Assembly (NCBI GenBank): GCA_902167985.1
Contig: CABHNZ010000003.1
Coordinates: forward strand, 62,001 to 126,000
DNA: 64,000 nt
Source: Shinella sp. UYSO24
Lineage (GTDB): Bacteria > Pseudomonadota > Alphaproteobacteria > Rhizobiales > Rhizobiaceae
Reading direction: 5' to 3'
Below, piece after piece: positions 33,925-43,855 of the stretch. How positions within the stretch are numbered: the stretch's first letter is position 1; the number at the start of each line of letters is the position of its first letter. The notes beneath the pieces are model-generated. The model was not told the DNA's origin. It was given only the letters and a program-made list of their open reading frames with translations, and ran no database searches. A program made the position numbers and the translations under genes.

Positions 33925-34892
33925 GACCGGCCGGTCGGATTTGCATGTTCAAATGGCTGGCCGTGGTGGCCTTCCTGCTCTTCCTTCCATCCCTGGCGAA
34001 GGCGCAATGCGTCGTGACCGCCACGGACATGGATTTCGGTCAGGTCAACCTGATAACCACCTCGCAGCCAACCGCCACGTCGACCATGACAGTGACTTGC
34101 ACCTATTCGGGCCTGCTTGCGGCCTATCGTGTCTGTATCAATCTCGGCGCCGGCACCGGTGCAAGCGGTACGACGCGGCGCATGCAGAACGGCAGCAACA
34201 CGCTGACCTATAATCTTTATTCCAATTCCGCCCGCACCACATCATGGGGCTCGCGGCTGCAATCGGGCTTCGGCAACCCCGTATCGCTGGATCTGACGCC
34301 TCTTCTCGGCTTCCCGGCCAGCCAGACCCTCACCGTCTATGGCCGGATCTCCGCGTCACAATCCTCGGCCGCAGGCGGGCTTTACACATCAAGCTATGCA
34401 GGAACCGATGCCACCTACAACTACCTTCAGTCACCGGGACTTGCCGATTGCTCGACGATTTCCAGCAACCCGGGCACGGCACCCTTTACCGTGCGGGCAA
34501 ATGTCGACAGGACCTGCGCCGTCTCCGCGACGCTGATCAATTTCGGATCACACACGAGCCTTGCATCGACGCTCAGCGCGCAAGGCGCGCTGTCGATTAC
34601 CTGCACCAACAGCCTGCCCTATACGGTATCGCTCGGCAACGGCCTGTGGGGCACGGCGCCTGCGACACGCCTGATGCGCCTGCAAGGAACGACGACCGGC
34701 CCGACGATCAGTTACGCGCTCTATCAGAACTCCGGCTATAGCCAGATCTGGGGAAGCTCCGCCGGCCAAACGGTCGCCGGCACCGGCAATGGCGCGCTTC
34801 AGTCCTACCCGGTCTACGCGCGGCTGCAATCGCAGACGACGCCGCAGGCCGGCACTTATTCGGACACGGTCATAGTTACAGTGACCTATTGA
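33906..34892 (+). CDS. Two-domain SCPU protein, probable pilus tip adhesin (CsuE-like)
   Basis: 328 residues from ATG 33906 (GGAGAGG upstream), overlapping the usher end by 19 nt; a shorter form could start at 33945. Signal peptide FLLFLPSLAKAQ. Two SCPU domains are visible: the first begins CVVTATDMDFGQVNL, the second CAVSATLINFGSHTSL and ends GTYSDTVIVTVTY. In Csu pili the two-domain protein CsuE caps the fibre and mediates adhesion to abiotic surfaces. The last-gene position after the usher fits this role. Confidence 0.82.
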   Translation: MSGCSLRPAGRICMFKWLAVVAFLLFLPSLAKAQCVVTATDMDFGQVNLITTSQPTATSTMTVTCTYSGLLAAYRVCINLGAGTGASGTTRRMQNGSNTLTYNLYSNSARTTSWGSRLQSGFGNPVSLDLTPLLGFPASQTLTVYGRISASQSSAAGGLYTSSYAGTDATYNYLQSPGLADCSTISSNPGTAPFTVRANVDRTCAVSATLINFGSHTSLASTLSAQGALSITCTNSLPYTVSLGNGLWGTAPATRLMRLQGTTTGPTISYALYQNSGYSQIWGSSAGQTVAGTGNGALQSYPVYARLQSQTTPQAGTYSDTVIVTVTY

Positions 34893-34925
34893 TGGCATCC
34901 CAGCCTGACGTCGAGCGGAAACATT

Positions 34926-34960
34926 GAGCCGGAAAGTCCCGTCCAGAAACCTCCCGGCTC
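34926..34960. terminator. Weak hairpin between convergent pilus and phosphatase genes
   Basis: GAGCCGG (34926-34932) and CCGGCTC (34954-34960) form a 7-bp stem with a 21-nt loop in the 78-bp convergent gap. No T-run; it is a low-confidence terminator. Confidence 0.3.
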
Positions 34961-34970
34961 TAAACGCGCG

Positions 34971-35657
34971 TCAGTGGTCGGAATCGATGATGACCTCTTC
35001 ACCGAAGGAACCATTCTTCGGCATCGGCTTGTAGGTCGTATTCGACGCACGCAGCACGCGGATCGGGCGGGCACCCACTTCGATCGCCTGCTTCATGTCG
35101 CCATCGGCATCGCCGTAGTAGATCTTCACGCCCTTTTCCTTGAGGAAGGCGGTCTTGGTCGAATCGCCGGCGGTGAAGACGACAGGATTGATCTTCTCCA
35201 TGTTGTAGTCGCGCTTGATCGTCTCCGTCACGCGCTCACCCTCGCTCTTGGTGCGACCGGTGATGAAATAGATCGTATCGCCGCGCTTGGTGTGCATGGC
35301 GATCAGCTTTGCCGCGACTTCCTTGGGGAGGGAGTAGTTGATATCGCAGTTGACGTTGATATCGTCCCAGAAGGCCTGGTTCTTCAGGTAGTCGAACTTG
35401 CCCGGCGAATATTTCTGCTGGCCGTAAAAGAAGCACGGGCTGGAAAACAGCACGGTATCGTCAATATCGAAGCCGACAGTCATCGGCGGCTGGCCTTCCA
35501 GCGATTTCTCGATCTGGGCGACGTCCACCCAATGGATCGGATCGTGGTGCGACAGGCTATCGGTGGTGGCGCCCGCAAACTGCGCATCGGCGGCCTGAGC
35601 CGTGGCCAGGCTGGAAGCGGCGAGAAGGCCGGCGAGGCAGATCGACAGAATCTTCAT
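34971..35657 (-). CDS. aphA: Class B acid phosphatase AphA
   Basis: 228-residue periplasmic non-specific acid phosphatase of the HAD superfamily. Start at 35657, ten bases after GGAGAG; an in-frame ATG four codons earlier is less well placed. The signal peptide ends at ATAQAAD. HAD motif I is GFDIDDTVLFSSPCFFYG, the AphA signature; motif II is FITGRTKSEGER; motif IV is YYGDADGDMKQA. Family length is about 237. It releases inorganic phosphate from nucleotides and other phosphomonoesters. It follows a second HAD phosphatase gene on the same strand. Confidence 0.93.
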   Translation of the reverse strand: MKILSICLAGLLAASSLATAQAADAQFAGATTDSLSHHDPIHWVDVAQIEKSLEGQPPMTVGFDIDDTVLFSSPCFFYGQQKYSPGKFDYLKNQAFWDDINVNCDINYSLPKEVAAKLIAMHTKRGDTIYFITGRTKSEGERVTETIKRDYNMEKINPVVFTAGDSTKTAFLKEKGVKIYYGDADGDMKQAIEVGARPIRVLRASNTTYKPMPKNGSFGEEVIIDSDH

Positions 35658-35828
35658 TTTTCTCTCCATGCAATAGATATTGGAAATGCGCGGGCCTCTC
35701 GTCGGAGCGCGACCTCATGCATTGTAATGGTTGCGGGGGGTAATGGCTGCGGCGTTCTGGATGAATGGCGAAATGCTGGCGATCCGGCTTTTCCTCACAA
35801 TCGGGAAAGCCGGACGCTGTGACAGTCC

Positions 35829-36687
35829 TTACTGACCGCTCCAGGGCTTGAGTGCCCCGTATTTCAGCTCACGCTGCTTCTGCGCCGAAAGCTTGTAGTC
35901 GCCACCATAGGGCGCGCTTTCGAAGGAACCATAGGTCGGGTTGGCGATCGCAATCCAGTCATGACCCCAATGCGCGGCATTGGCCGCAAATTCCTGATCG
36001 CGCTCTTCCACCGTCCCCTTGTACTTGTCGGTAAAGTCACCGAGGTTATCGCCGAACATCAGGACGATGCGGTAATCCTTGGCGATGAAGCTGCGCCGTG
36101 TTCCCTTGGCCGAGCCCCAATCCGGTTGCTCCTTCGCACTCAGGAACGTATCGACCTTGTCATCAAAGGGAAAACCGAAGGCCTTCATCTCCTCGACAGT
36201 CGGACCTTCCTCTTCCTTGCTGCGGTTGGTGACGTAGAAGATCTTGACGCCCTTCGAGGCTGCATATTGCAGGAAATCGACGGCGCCCGGCACCGGCACA
36301 TCCTGCTTGGCCTTCACATAACTCGTCCATGTCGCAGGCGAGAAGCTCGTGCGGCGGCAATCGTCCATGCCTGATAGGCAGACGTGTTGAGAACCGTGTC
36401 ATCGACATCGAGGATGATTGCCGGCGGCAGATCCTGGAACGCACCTGTCTGTTCCACCGGTGCCGCAGTCCACGTCTTGTCGGCAAGGGCCTCGTCGAGG
36501 CGCACGCGTCCCAGCGCATAGGCACCGAGAGCATTTGCCTTGAACTCGACCGATGTCTGATCCCACAGGACGGCGTTCAGATTGTCATTCGACGCGCCGT
36601 CAGATCGGCAGCCCGGACGGCGGGCGAGATGGCAACCACGGCCGTGGCGACAAGCAAGGCAGACTTGAAAAAACGATCGAACTTCAT
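35829..36687 (-). pseudogene. HAD acid phosphatase of the class C / e(P4) type, two frameshifts
   Basis: About 286 residues after repair. From ATG 36687 the signal peptide MKFDRFFKSALLVATAVVAI ends at VRAAD. One base is missing near 36596 (ADLTA to ASNDNLNAVLWDQTSVEF) and one near 36369 (NTSAYQA to DDCRRTSFSPATW). HAD motifs are LDVDDTVLNTS (I), FYVTNRSKEEEG (II) and MFGDNLGDF (IV), typical of acid phosphatase class C/lipoprotein e(P4). No lipobox Cys is seen, so it is secreted rather than lipidated. A nucleotide-dephosphorylating role is likely, paired with AphA 171 bp downstream. Confidence 0.8.
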
Positions 36688-37215
36688 GCGTGGCCCCCTG
36701 AGCCATCTTGTTTCAACCGGTTGATATTGAGGAGCCTATACCAACCTGTCAATCAAGCGATCACAATAGCTTAGCCTATTCCCTACCAATCGGTTTCGCC
36801 GAAAAACGACCTTGGCGTGTATCTCAATGCCACTATCGAGAAAGATTGAAGGACGATTTGCTCAGCCGTGCAATCTGTGGTCGAGCAGATGTGTCGCGGC
36901 CTTTCCCACCGCATTTGCTGTATCAACGTCGCCCTACCAACCATGCCGGATAGAGGGGCCCGACCACCGCCGCGAAGAGACACAACGCGCAAGCGGCGCG
37001 CCTGGAGTAATTGCGCGGAATAAGAGTAAAATACTCCTCTCTGACGATGAATGACGAAGCCCGGCAGAACAATATTTCGTCCATCACCCGTTTTCATAGT
37101 GTCTACGTCATGCCGAACGCATCATTTTGGCTTTGCATCTCTTGCCGGTAGTTCTAAACGTGAAGGATGACGCATTGTCGCACTGCGTCGTGCCCACAAT
37201 CCGGGAGGAATAATT
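36688..37215. other. Intergenic region with a 12-bp perfect palindrome
   Basis: 528 bp between the divergent acid phosphatase and kgtP genes. TCAACCGGTTGA (36713-36724), 26 bp upstream of the phosphatase start, is a perfect palindrome and a possible operator. GGGAGGAA at 37203-37210 is the kgtP ribosome-binding site. A 104-codon minus-strand open frame (36783-37097) has no recognisable family and is not called. Nothing else is seen. Confidence 0.4.
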
Positions 37216-38526
37216 TTGTCTGATACGTCCGGCGCCAACGCGGCGCCCCACTATACTGCCGAGGAAACCCGCCATCGCATTTTTGCCATCATGGCGGCGT
37301 CCTCGGGCAATCTCGTCGAATGGTTCGACTTTTACGTCTACGCCTTTACCGCGCTGTATTTCAGTAGCTCGTTTTTTCCGAACTCCGATCCGACCGTTCA
37401 ATTGCTCCAGACCGCGGGTGTCTTCGCAGCCGGCTTCCTGATGCGCCCGATCGGTGGCTGGATCTTCGGTCGCATTGCCGACCGTCTTGGCCGCAAGACC
37501 TCGATGCTGATCTCCGTGGCGATGATGTGCGGCGGCTCGCTGATGATCGCTGTCCTGCCCACCTATGCGCAGATCGGTGCCTTTGCGCCTTTCCTGCTTC
37601 TGGTCGCCCGCCTCATTCAGGGCCTTTCGGTCGGTGGCGAATACGGCACGACAGCCACATATATGTCGGAGGTCGCGCTGCGTGGCCGCCGCGGCTTCTT
37701 CTCTTCCTTCCAGTATGTCACGCTGATCGGCGGGCAGCTGCTGGCCGTTCTCGTCATCGTCATCATCGAAGCGCTGATGACCAAGGAAGAGATCATGGCC
37801 TGGGGCTGGCGCATTCCCTTCATCATCGGTGCGCTGGCTGCAATCGTTTCGATCTTCCTGCGCCGCACGCTCACGGAAACCCAGAAGACGGAAACCCGCA
37901 AGAGCAAGGAAGCCGGCTCGCTGTCGGAACTGTTCCGACATCATACCCCGGCCTTCCTCACGGTTCTCGGCTATACCGCCGGTGGCTCGCTGATCTTCTA
38001 CACATTCACCACCTACATGCAGAAATACCTGGTCAACACCGTGCATATGCCGGTGAAGACGGCAAGCTACGTGATGACGGTGGCGCTCTTCCTCTACATG
38101 TGCATGCAGCCGATCTTCGGCGCCCTGTCCGACCGTATCGGCCGACGCAACAACATGCTGCTGTTCGGCGCGCTCGGCACGCTCTGCACCTTGCCGATCC
38201 TCAGCACGCTGCAGCATGTGACGAGCCCGGTCGTGGCCGGGGTTCTGATCGTTCTGGCGCTGGCAATCGTCAGCTTCTATACCTCGATCAGCGGTATCGT
38301 GAAGGCAGAGATGTTCCCGCCGGAAGTGCGTGCGCTTGGCGTCGGCCTTGCCTATGCGGTCGGCAATGCGATTTTCGGCGGCTCGGCCGAATTCGTGGCA
38401 CTGTCGATGAAAACCGCCGGCTACGAACAGATGTTCTACTGGTATGTCACCGGCATGATGATCATCGCCCTTCTGGTGTCGTTGCGCCTGCCGCGTCAGG
38501 CCCGTTACCTGCATAACGATCACTGA
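37216..38526 (+). CDS. kgtP: Alpha-ketoglutarate permease (MFS, metabolite:H+ symporter family)
   Basis: 436-residue 12-helix major facilitator protein. A TTG start at 37216, five bases after GGGAGGAA, gives [20 protein letters not shown]. Family segments are [16 protein letters not shown] (helix 1), [16 protein letters not shown] (loop 2-3 motif), [20 protein letters not shown] and [16 protein letters not shown] (8-9 loop). These match KgtP of enterobacteria and rhizobia, which imports 2-oxoglutarate with protons. Stands alone, followed by a strong terminator. Closely related ShiA/ProP-type carriers are the main alternative. Confidence 0.88.
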   Translation: MSDTSGANAAPHYTAEETRHRIFAIMAASSGNLVEWFDFYVYAFTALYFSSSFFPNSDPTVQLLQTAGVFAAGFLMRPIGGWIFGRIADRLGRKTSMLISVAMMCGGSLMIAVLPTYAQIGAFAPFLLLVARLIQGLSVGGEYGTTATYMSEVALRGRRGFFSSFQYVTLIGGQLLAVLVIVIIEALMTKEEIMAWGWRIPFIIGALAAIVSIFLRRTLTETQKTETRKSKEAGSLSELFRHHTPAFLTVLGYTAGGSLIFYTFTTYMQKYLVNTVHMPVKTASYVMTVALFLYMCMQPIFGALSDRIGRRNNMLLFGALGTLCTLPILSTLQHVTSPVVAGVLIVLALAIVSFYTSISGIVKAEMFPPEVRALGVGLAYAVGNAIFGGSAEFVALSMKTAGYEQMFYWYVTGMMIIALLVSLRLPRQARYLHNDH

Positions 38527-38570
38527 TCGGCTGCCGCGCTTCCGCAAGGAAGGCAAACAGGACAAATGAG

Positions 38571-38605
38571 AGACGCGGGGAACCAATGTTCCCCGCGTCT
38601 TTTTT
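38571..38605 (+). terminator. Rho-independent terminator of kgtP
   Basis: A perfect 13-bp stem AGACGCGGGGAAC / GTTCCCCGCGTCT with a CAAT loop is followed by six T residues (38600-38605), 44 bp after the kgtP stop. Confidence 0.92.
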
Positions 38606-38803
38606 CATTATCAGGCACAGATCGCGAACCGGCCCCATCTGTGCGATCTGCGAAGGCACGCAAAACTTGTCACCGCGCCCGCGCCGGGCGGGAAAACTTT
38701 TCTCTTCGTCGCCTGCGCCCGAAAAATCAGACGGTCCACCGCAAAGGAAGTGTCGCTACGATCACGAAATCGAAAACGACACACCTTGCTGGAGCGCTAG
38801 TTC

Positions 38804-39759
38804 ATGTTCGCAATCACACGTCGCAGGCTCGGAGCCAGCCTTCTGGCGCTCGGCCTTCTCTCGACTGGCCCCGCTCTGGCGGATGATCTCAAGGAGCTGA
38901 AAATCGGCTTCCAGAAGACCAATCTGCCCGTCATAGCCCAGCAGCAGAAGGTCATCGAAAAGGCACTCGCGCCGAAGGCACGACCGTCAAATGGGTGGAA
39001 TTCACCGCCGGCCCGCCAATCGTCGAAGCACTCAATGTCGGCTCCATCGATCTCGGCTGGACGGGTGACGCGCCGCCGATCTTCGGCCAGTCTGCAGGCG
39101 CCGCGATCAGCTATGTCGCCGCCCTTCCCTCCAACGGCAAGGGCGAGGCGATCTTCGTCAAGCCGGGTTCCGATATCAAGACGGTTGCCGATCTCAAGGG
39201 CAAGAAGGTCGGCGTCGGCAAGGGAACGAGCGCCCATAACCTTCTCGTCGCCGCACTGGAAAAGGCCGGCGTCGATTTCAAGGATATCACCCCGGTCTAT
39301 CTCGGTCCGCCGGATGCAGCCGCCGCCTTCGCCAGCGACAAGATCGATGCCTGGGCGGTGTGGGATCCCTATTTCGCCATAGCCGAGACCCGCTACAAGC
39401 CGCGTGTCCTGACGACATCTGCCGAAACGCTCAACGTCAAGACCTACTTCCTCGCCAACAGCAAGTTCGCCAATGCGCATCCGGATGCGGTGACGACGAC
39501 AATTGCCGCCCTGAAGGAGGCTGCCGATTGGGCCTCCGTCAATCGTGACAAGGTCGCGCAAGCCTTGCATGACGTCACCAACGTTCCTCTTGAAGCACAG
39601 ACGCTTGCCGCCAACCGGAGTGATTTCGACATTGGCCCGGTGACGCCGGAGATCATCAAGAGCCAGCAGGAAACGGCGGACCGCTTCTTCAAACTGGGTC
39701 TCATCCCGAAAAAGATCGATGTCGCCGAAGCCGTCTGGAAGGCGCCGGGCACGAACTGA
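38804..39759 (+). pseudogene. ssuA: Aliphatic sulfonate ABC transporter substrate-binding protein, one frameshift
   Basis: About 318 residues, matching SsuA length. ATG 38804 leads a signal peptide (MFAITRRRLGASLLALGLLS ending at ALADD), then ELKIGFQKTNLPVIAQQ. One G is missing near 38977: after ALAPKG the next frame gives TTVKWVEFTAGPPIVEALN. Other hallmarks are GSIDLGWTGDAPPIFGQ, KVGVGKGTSAHNLL and IDAWAVWDPYFA. Binds alkanesulfonates in the periplasm. First gene of ssuACB; no ssuE or ssuD lies in this plus-strand unit, but an ssuD lies convergently downstream. Confidence 0.88.
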
Positions 39760-39881
39760 CCCGCGAAGACAGTATTGCCATGAAACGCCGGCGTGTCGAA
39801 GGACGCGCCGGCCATCCTGTGAAGACGGTTCCCATTGCAACGACATGAGGCGACAGTGGCGACGCGGCAGAAGGTAGAGAC

Positions 39882-40661
39882 ATGATCCGGTTCAGCCGAA
39901 CCCTGGCGAGCAACATGACGGGCTGGATCCTGCCCGCGCTTCTGGTCGTCCTGTGGGAAATCGCCAGCCGCCTTGGCTGGATTTCAGCCAATGTCATGGC
40001 ACCGCCCTCAGCTGTTGCGGAGGCTTTCTGGCGTCTGCTTCTGTCTGGCGAGCTCATCCAGAACATTGCCATCAGCACGGCGCGCGCGCTATCCGGCTTT
40101 GCCATCGGCGGCTCGATCGGTCTTGTCTTCGGCCTGATGAACGGTCTTTCGGCTCTGTCGCGCAACCTGACCGACACAACGCTGCAGATGATCCGGAACA
40201 TCCCGCATCTGGCGCTCATCCCGCTCGTCATTCTCTGGTTCGGCATCGATGAGGAGGCAAAGCTTTTCCTCGTCGCACTCGGCGTGTTCTTCCCGATCTA
40301 CGTCAACACGCTGCTCGGAATTCAGGGCGTCGACAGGCAGCTGATCGAGATGGGCCGGATCTACGGCATGACGCCATCCATGCTGTTCTTCCGCGTCATC
40401 CTGCCGGGCGCTTTGCCCGCCATGTTCGTCGGTCTGCGCTATGCGCTCGGCATCATGTGGTTGACGCTCATCGTTGCCGAAACGATCGCCGCATCGTCCG
40501 GGCTCGGCTACATGGCCATGCAGGCCCGCGAGTTCCTGCTGATCGACGTCGTGCTGCTCTCCATCATCATCTACGCCCTGCTTGGCAAGCTCGCCGATAC
40601 GCTCGCCCGCTTTCTGGAGCGCCTCACATTGCAATGGCATCCGGCCTTCCAGCCGGCATGA
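39882..40661 (+). CDS. ssuC: Aliphatic sulfonate ABC transporter permease
   Basis: 259-residue inner-membrane permease of the taurine/nitrate/sulfonate family. It has about six helices. The EAA loop is [24 protein letters not shown], and the segment [20 protein letters not shown] is highly typical of SsuC. Located 122 bp after ssuA and 29 bp before ssuB. Forms the channel with the SsuB ATPase. Confidence 0.92.
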   Translation: MIRFSRTLASNMTGWILPALLVVLWEIASRLGWISANVMAPPSAVAEAFWRLLLSGELIQNIAISTARALSGFAIGGSIGLVFGLMNGLSALSRNLTDTTLQMIRNIPHLALIPLVILWFGIDEEAKLFLVALGVFFPIYVNTLLGIQGVDRQLIEMGRIYGMTPSMLFFRVILPGALPAMFVGLRYALGIMWLTLIVAETIAASSGLGYMAMQAREFLLIDVVLLSIIIYALLGKLADTLARFLERLTLQWHPAFQPA

Positions 40662-40690
40662 CGCCCCGCGGCCCGACAAAGGAAAACACA

Positions 40691-41494
40691 ATGTCCGTCA
40701 TCAGCTTTCCGAGCGAAGCAAAGACCGCCGCCCATGCCTCAGAAGCGGATCGGCCAAGATCGAAGGCAGGGGACAAGCAACCAATTGCCGTCTCCTTTCG
40801 CGGTGTTACGCGCAGCTTCGGCGACAAGCAGGTGCTCAAGGGTATCGATCTCGATATCACTGCCGGCCAGTTCGTCGCCGTCATCGGCAAGAGCGGCTGC
40901 GGCAAGAGCACGCTGTTGCGCCTGCTCGCCGGCCTCGACAAGCCGACCACCGGTTCCGTCACGATCACCTCGCAGGATAGCGTGGCGCGCACACGGATCA
41001 TGTTCCAGGAACCGCGCCTCCTGCCCTGGATGACGGTTGCCAAGAATGTCGAAGTCGGCCTGACCGGCATTTCCAAGGGGCAGGAAGCCCTGGAAAAGTC
41101 GCTGTCCATCTTACGGGATGTGGGTCTTGAAGATCGCGCCGGCGAATGGCCGTCCGTTCTCTCGGGCGGGCAAAGACAGCGCGTCGCGCTTGCCCGCGCC
41201 CTCGTTGCCCATCCGAATGTCCTCGCCTTGGACGAACCGCTTGGCGCGCTCGATGCGCTGACCCGTATCGAGATGCAGCGCCTGCTGGAAGGCATCTGGC
41301 AGCAGCAGGCCTTTACCGCACTTCTTGTCACCCATGATGTTACCGAGGCGGTGGCGCTTGCCGACCGGGTGATCGTCATCGACAGCGGCCGGATCGCCCT
41401 TGATCTCGAGGTCCCCTTCCCGCGCCCGCGCCGCCATGGCGCGCCGGAACTGGCAGAGCTTGAGGGCCAGATACTGAACGCGCTCTTCAACTGA
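40691..41494 (+). CDS. ssuB: Aliphatic sulfonate ABC transporter ATP-binding protein
   Basis: 267 residues from ATG 40691. An N-terminal extension of about 35 residues precedes the ATPase core: Walker [11 protein letters not shown]-loop [10 protein letters not shown], signature [15 protein letters not shown], Walker [13 protein letters not shown] and H-loop VTHDVTEA. Q-loop and D-loop forms are those of SsuB/TauB. Third gene of the ssuACB unit, followed by a bidirectional hairpin. Confidence 0.92.
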   Translation: MSVISFPSEAKTAAHASEADRPRSKAGDKQPIAVSFRGVTRSFGDKQVLKGIDLDITAGQFVAVIGKSGCGKSTLLRLLAGLDKPTTGSVTITSQDSVARTRIMFQEPRLLPWMTVAKNVEVGLTGISKGQEALEKSLSILRDVGLEDRAGEWPSVLSGGQRQRVALARALVAHPNVLALDEPLGALDALTRIEMQRLLEGIWQQQAFTALLVTHDVTEAVALADRVIVIDSGRIALDLEVPFPRPRRHGAPELAELEGQILNALFN

Positions 41495-41551
41495 CGCTCC
41501 TGCACGACGCTGAGCCATCAGCCTCCCGACACTCAGCACTGGCTATACGCA

Positions 41552-41585
41552 AAAGCCGCGGAAGGATTTCTCCTCCCGCGGCTTT
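41552..41585. terminator. Bidirectional terminator between ssuB and ssuD
   Basis: AAAGCCGCGG (41552-41561) pairs with CCGCGGCTTT (41576-41585), with further pairing possible between GGAAGGA and TCCTCC inside. A-run and T-run on the two sides fit termination of both convergent units. Confidence 0.7.
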
Positions 41586-41614
41586 CGCTTGGCGTCAGAC
41601 GGCTGGCGGCCCGA

Positions 41615-42783
41615 TCAGGAGCCCGATGCCAGGCGGACGTTCCCGCCGTGGCCACCACCACCGAAAACCTGATGCTTGCCGAAGGAGGAGCGGATCTGAT
41701 TGCGCGGGCCGGCAAGGCCCAGTTCCGGGAAGAGAAGTTCGGAGACCCGGTAGGCTTCTTCCAGATGCGGGTAGCCCGAACCGATCACCGTATCGATGCC
41801 GATCTCCTGATATTCACGCAGGCGCGCGGCAATCGACTTCGGCGAACCGACGAGAGCCGTGCCGGCGCCCGAGCGCACCAGCCCGACCCCGGCCCACAGG
41901 TTCGGCGAGACCTCCAGCCGGTCGCGTCGTCCGTTGTGAAGCGCCACCATGCGCGCCTGCCCGACCGAGTCCGAATTCTTCGCAAACACTTCCTGTGCCG
42001 CGGCGATGGTCTTGTCATCGAGTTTCGAAATCAGTCGATCTGCTGCATCCCAGGCCTCTTCATCGGTCTCTCGGACGATGAAGTGGAGGCGGATGCCGAA
42101 GCTGACCTGCCTGCCATGCGCGGCTGCGGCCTTGCGAACCTTGGCAACCTTTTCTTCCACCTGCTGCGGGGGCTCGCCCCAGGTGAGATATTGTCGATGA
42201 TCCCGGCGGAAAAATCGATGGCGGCATCGGATGATCCGCCGAAATAGATAGGCGGGCGCGGATCCTGCACCGGCGGCAGGCCGAGCTCGGCGTGATGCGC
42301 CTTGATATACTTTCCATCCAGATGGGCGCTGCCCGTCTCGATCAGCTTGTTGAACACCTCGAAGAATTCGCCGGCATGCAGATAGCGCTCATCATGGGCC
42401 AGAAAGATGCCATCTCCGGCCAGTTCCTGAGCATTGCCCCCCACCACGATATTGAGAAGCAGGCGACCATTGGTCACGCGATCGAGCGTCGATGTGAGCC
42501 GCGCATAGTAGGATGGCGATGCAACCCCGGGACGCACGGCCACCAGAAACTTCAGCTTTTCGGTATGAGCTGCAAGATCTGCGGCAAGAATGAAGGATTC
42601 TTCGCAGGCTGCCCCGGTCGGGATCAGCACGCCGGAATAGCCGAGCCGATCGACGGCCTTGGCAATCTCGCGAAAATAGCCGGGATCGGCCGGGCGACCG
42701 AGATCATCGGAGCCGAGATAGGCACCATCACCGGAGGACGGGATGAACCAGAGGAAATCAAGGGCTTGGCCGGATGGGGCCAT
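41615..42783 (-). pseudogene. ssuD: FMNH2-dependent alkanesulfonate monooxygenase, one frameshift
   Basis: About 389 residues after repair, close to SsuD length. The start at 42783 (MAPSGQALDFLWFIPSSGDG) fits homologues. It is a bacterial luciferase-like TIM barrel: YFREIAKAVDRLGYSGVLIP, LVAVRPGVASPSYYARLTST, NGRLLLNIVVGGNAQEL. One base is missing near 42190: SAGIIDN must continue as [18 protein letters not shown]. It desulfonates C1-C14 alkanesulfonates to aldehyde and sulfite using FMNH2 from an SsuE-type reductase, which is not in this window. It is on the same strand as the second sulfonate importer. Confidence 0.87.
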
Positions 42784-43045
42784 GGCGGATTTTCCCTTCT
42801 TGAATGACACGCGGCGCACCGCGGCAAAGGTGTTGGCATTGCACCCGAAAAACGGGAAACATTGGCCGCAACACTAAGCGCTACACAGCCCCCGAGATAG
42901 AATTGGCCAACCAAACCCCGCCCGCCTGACGAAATTATTGTTTCACGGAAAGGCCCTTGGGCAGATGTGATTTGCTCCGATGGCAATCACCGGCGCCAAG
43001 GCTCTCCACCTACAGCGGCAGCCGCCGGGCGATGACGCGCCAGTC

Positions 43046-43855
43046 TCAGCGTCGCAACGCGCGTCGGGTGCCCGTTTCCAATTCATCGCGAAGGCCAGAT
43101 GCCGCAGCTTGGCCGGCGCGCACATTCATGAGCGAGCGATCGAGCATGCCGCGGATCATCTTCCGATAGTCGCCGAGCCGGCTGTCATCCTGCGGCCGCG
43201 GCAATGGCAGGTCGATCCTGATGTCATCCAGTATCCGGCCGGGCCATGGCTCCATGACCACGACACGATGGGCGAGTGCTACCGCCTCCTCGATATCGTG
43301 GGTGACGATGACGATCGTCGGGCGGGCCTTTTGCCAGATATCCAAGAGATGGCGCTGGAGGTCGGCCCGCGTCATCGCGTCAAGCGCGGAAAATGGTTCG
43401 TCAAGTAGCAGGACCTGCGGCCTCGTCACCAGCGCGCGCGCAATGGCGACGCGCTGCGCCTGACCGCCCGACAGCTCCTTGGGCAACCGATCTCCGTAGC
43501 TATCCAGCCTGACTGTCGCCAGAACCTCGTTCACCCGCTTTTCCCGTTCCCGCCGATCCAGCTGATCGATGCCGAAGGCGATATTCTCCCGGACGGTCAG
43601 CCAGGGCAGCAGACGCGGCTCCTGAAAGATAAGGTTGATCAGCGGATGCGGCGCAAGGACCTCTTCCCCATCCACCTCAACGGAACCCGCGCTTGCTCGA
43701 TCAAGGCCGCTGATCAGCCGCAGCAACGTGCTCTTTCCGCACCCCGACCCACCGATGACGGCAACGATCTCGCCTGCTTCAACGTCGAGGCTGAAGCCCT
43801 GCAATGCCGTGACACCATTCGGATAGGTCTTGGAGATGGAGCGCAGCGACAACAT
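43046..43855 (-). CDS. Taurine/sulfonate-type ABC transporter ATP-binding protein (second system)
   Basis: 269 residues; the start at 43855 overlaps the permease stop by ATGA. Walker A GGSGCGKST, Q-loop [10 protein letters not shown], signature LSGGQAQRVAIARAL, Walker B VLLLDEPFSALD and H-loop VTHDIEEA. It has a typical SsuB-like C-terminal extension with RIDLPLPRPQ. Third gene of an independent minus-strand importer (binding protein, permease, ATPase), 262 bp upstream of ssuD, and possibly transcribed with it. Confidence 0.9.
   Translation of the reverse strand: MLSLRSISKTYPNGVTALQGFSLDVEAGEIVAVIGGSGCGKSTLLRLISGLDRASAGSVEVDGEEVLAPHPLINLIFQEPRLLPWLTVRENIAFGIDQLDRREREKRVNEVLATVRLDSYGDRLPKELSGGQAQRVAIARALVTRPQVLLLDEPFSALDAMTRADLQRHLLDIWQKARPTIVIVTHDIEEAVALAHRVVVMEPWPGRILDDIRIDLPLPRPQDDSRLGDYRKMIRGMLDRSLMNVRAGQAAASGLRDELETGTRRALRR

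Noticed and set aside
36783..37097. 104-codon minus-strand frame in the phosphatase-kgtP gap
   Set aside because: No family, no ribosome-binding site seen and poor codon pattern; kept as intergenic.
37108..38586. 492-codon minus-strand open frame
   Set aside because: Antisense to kgtP, rich in His/Arg/Asp as expected from a mirrored membrane protein; no family recognised.
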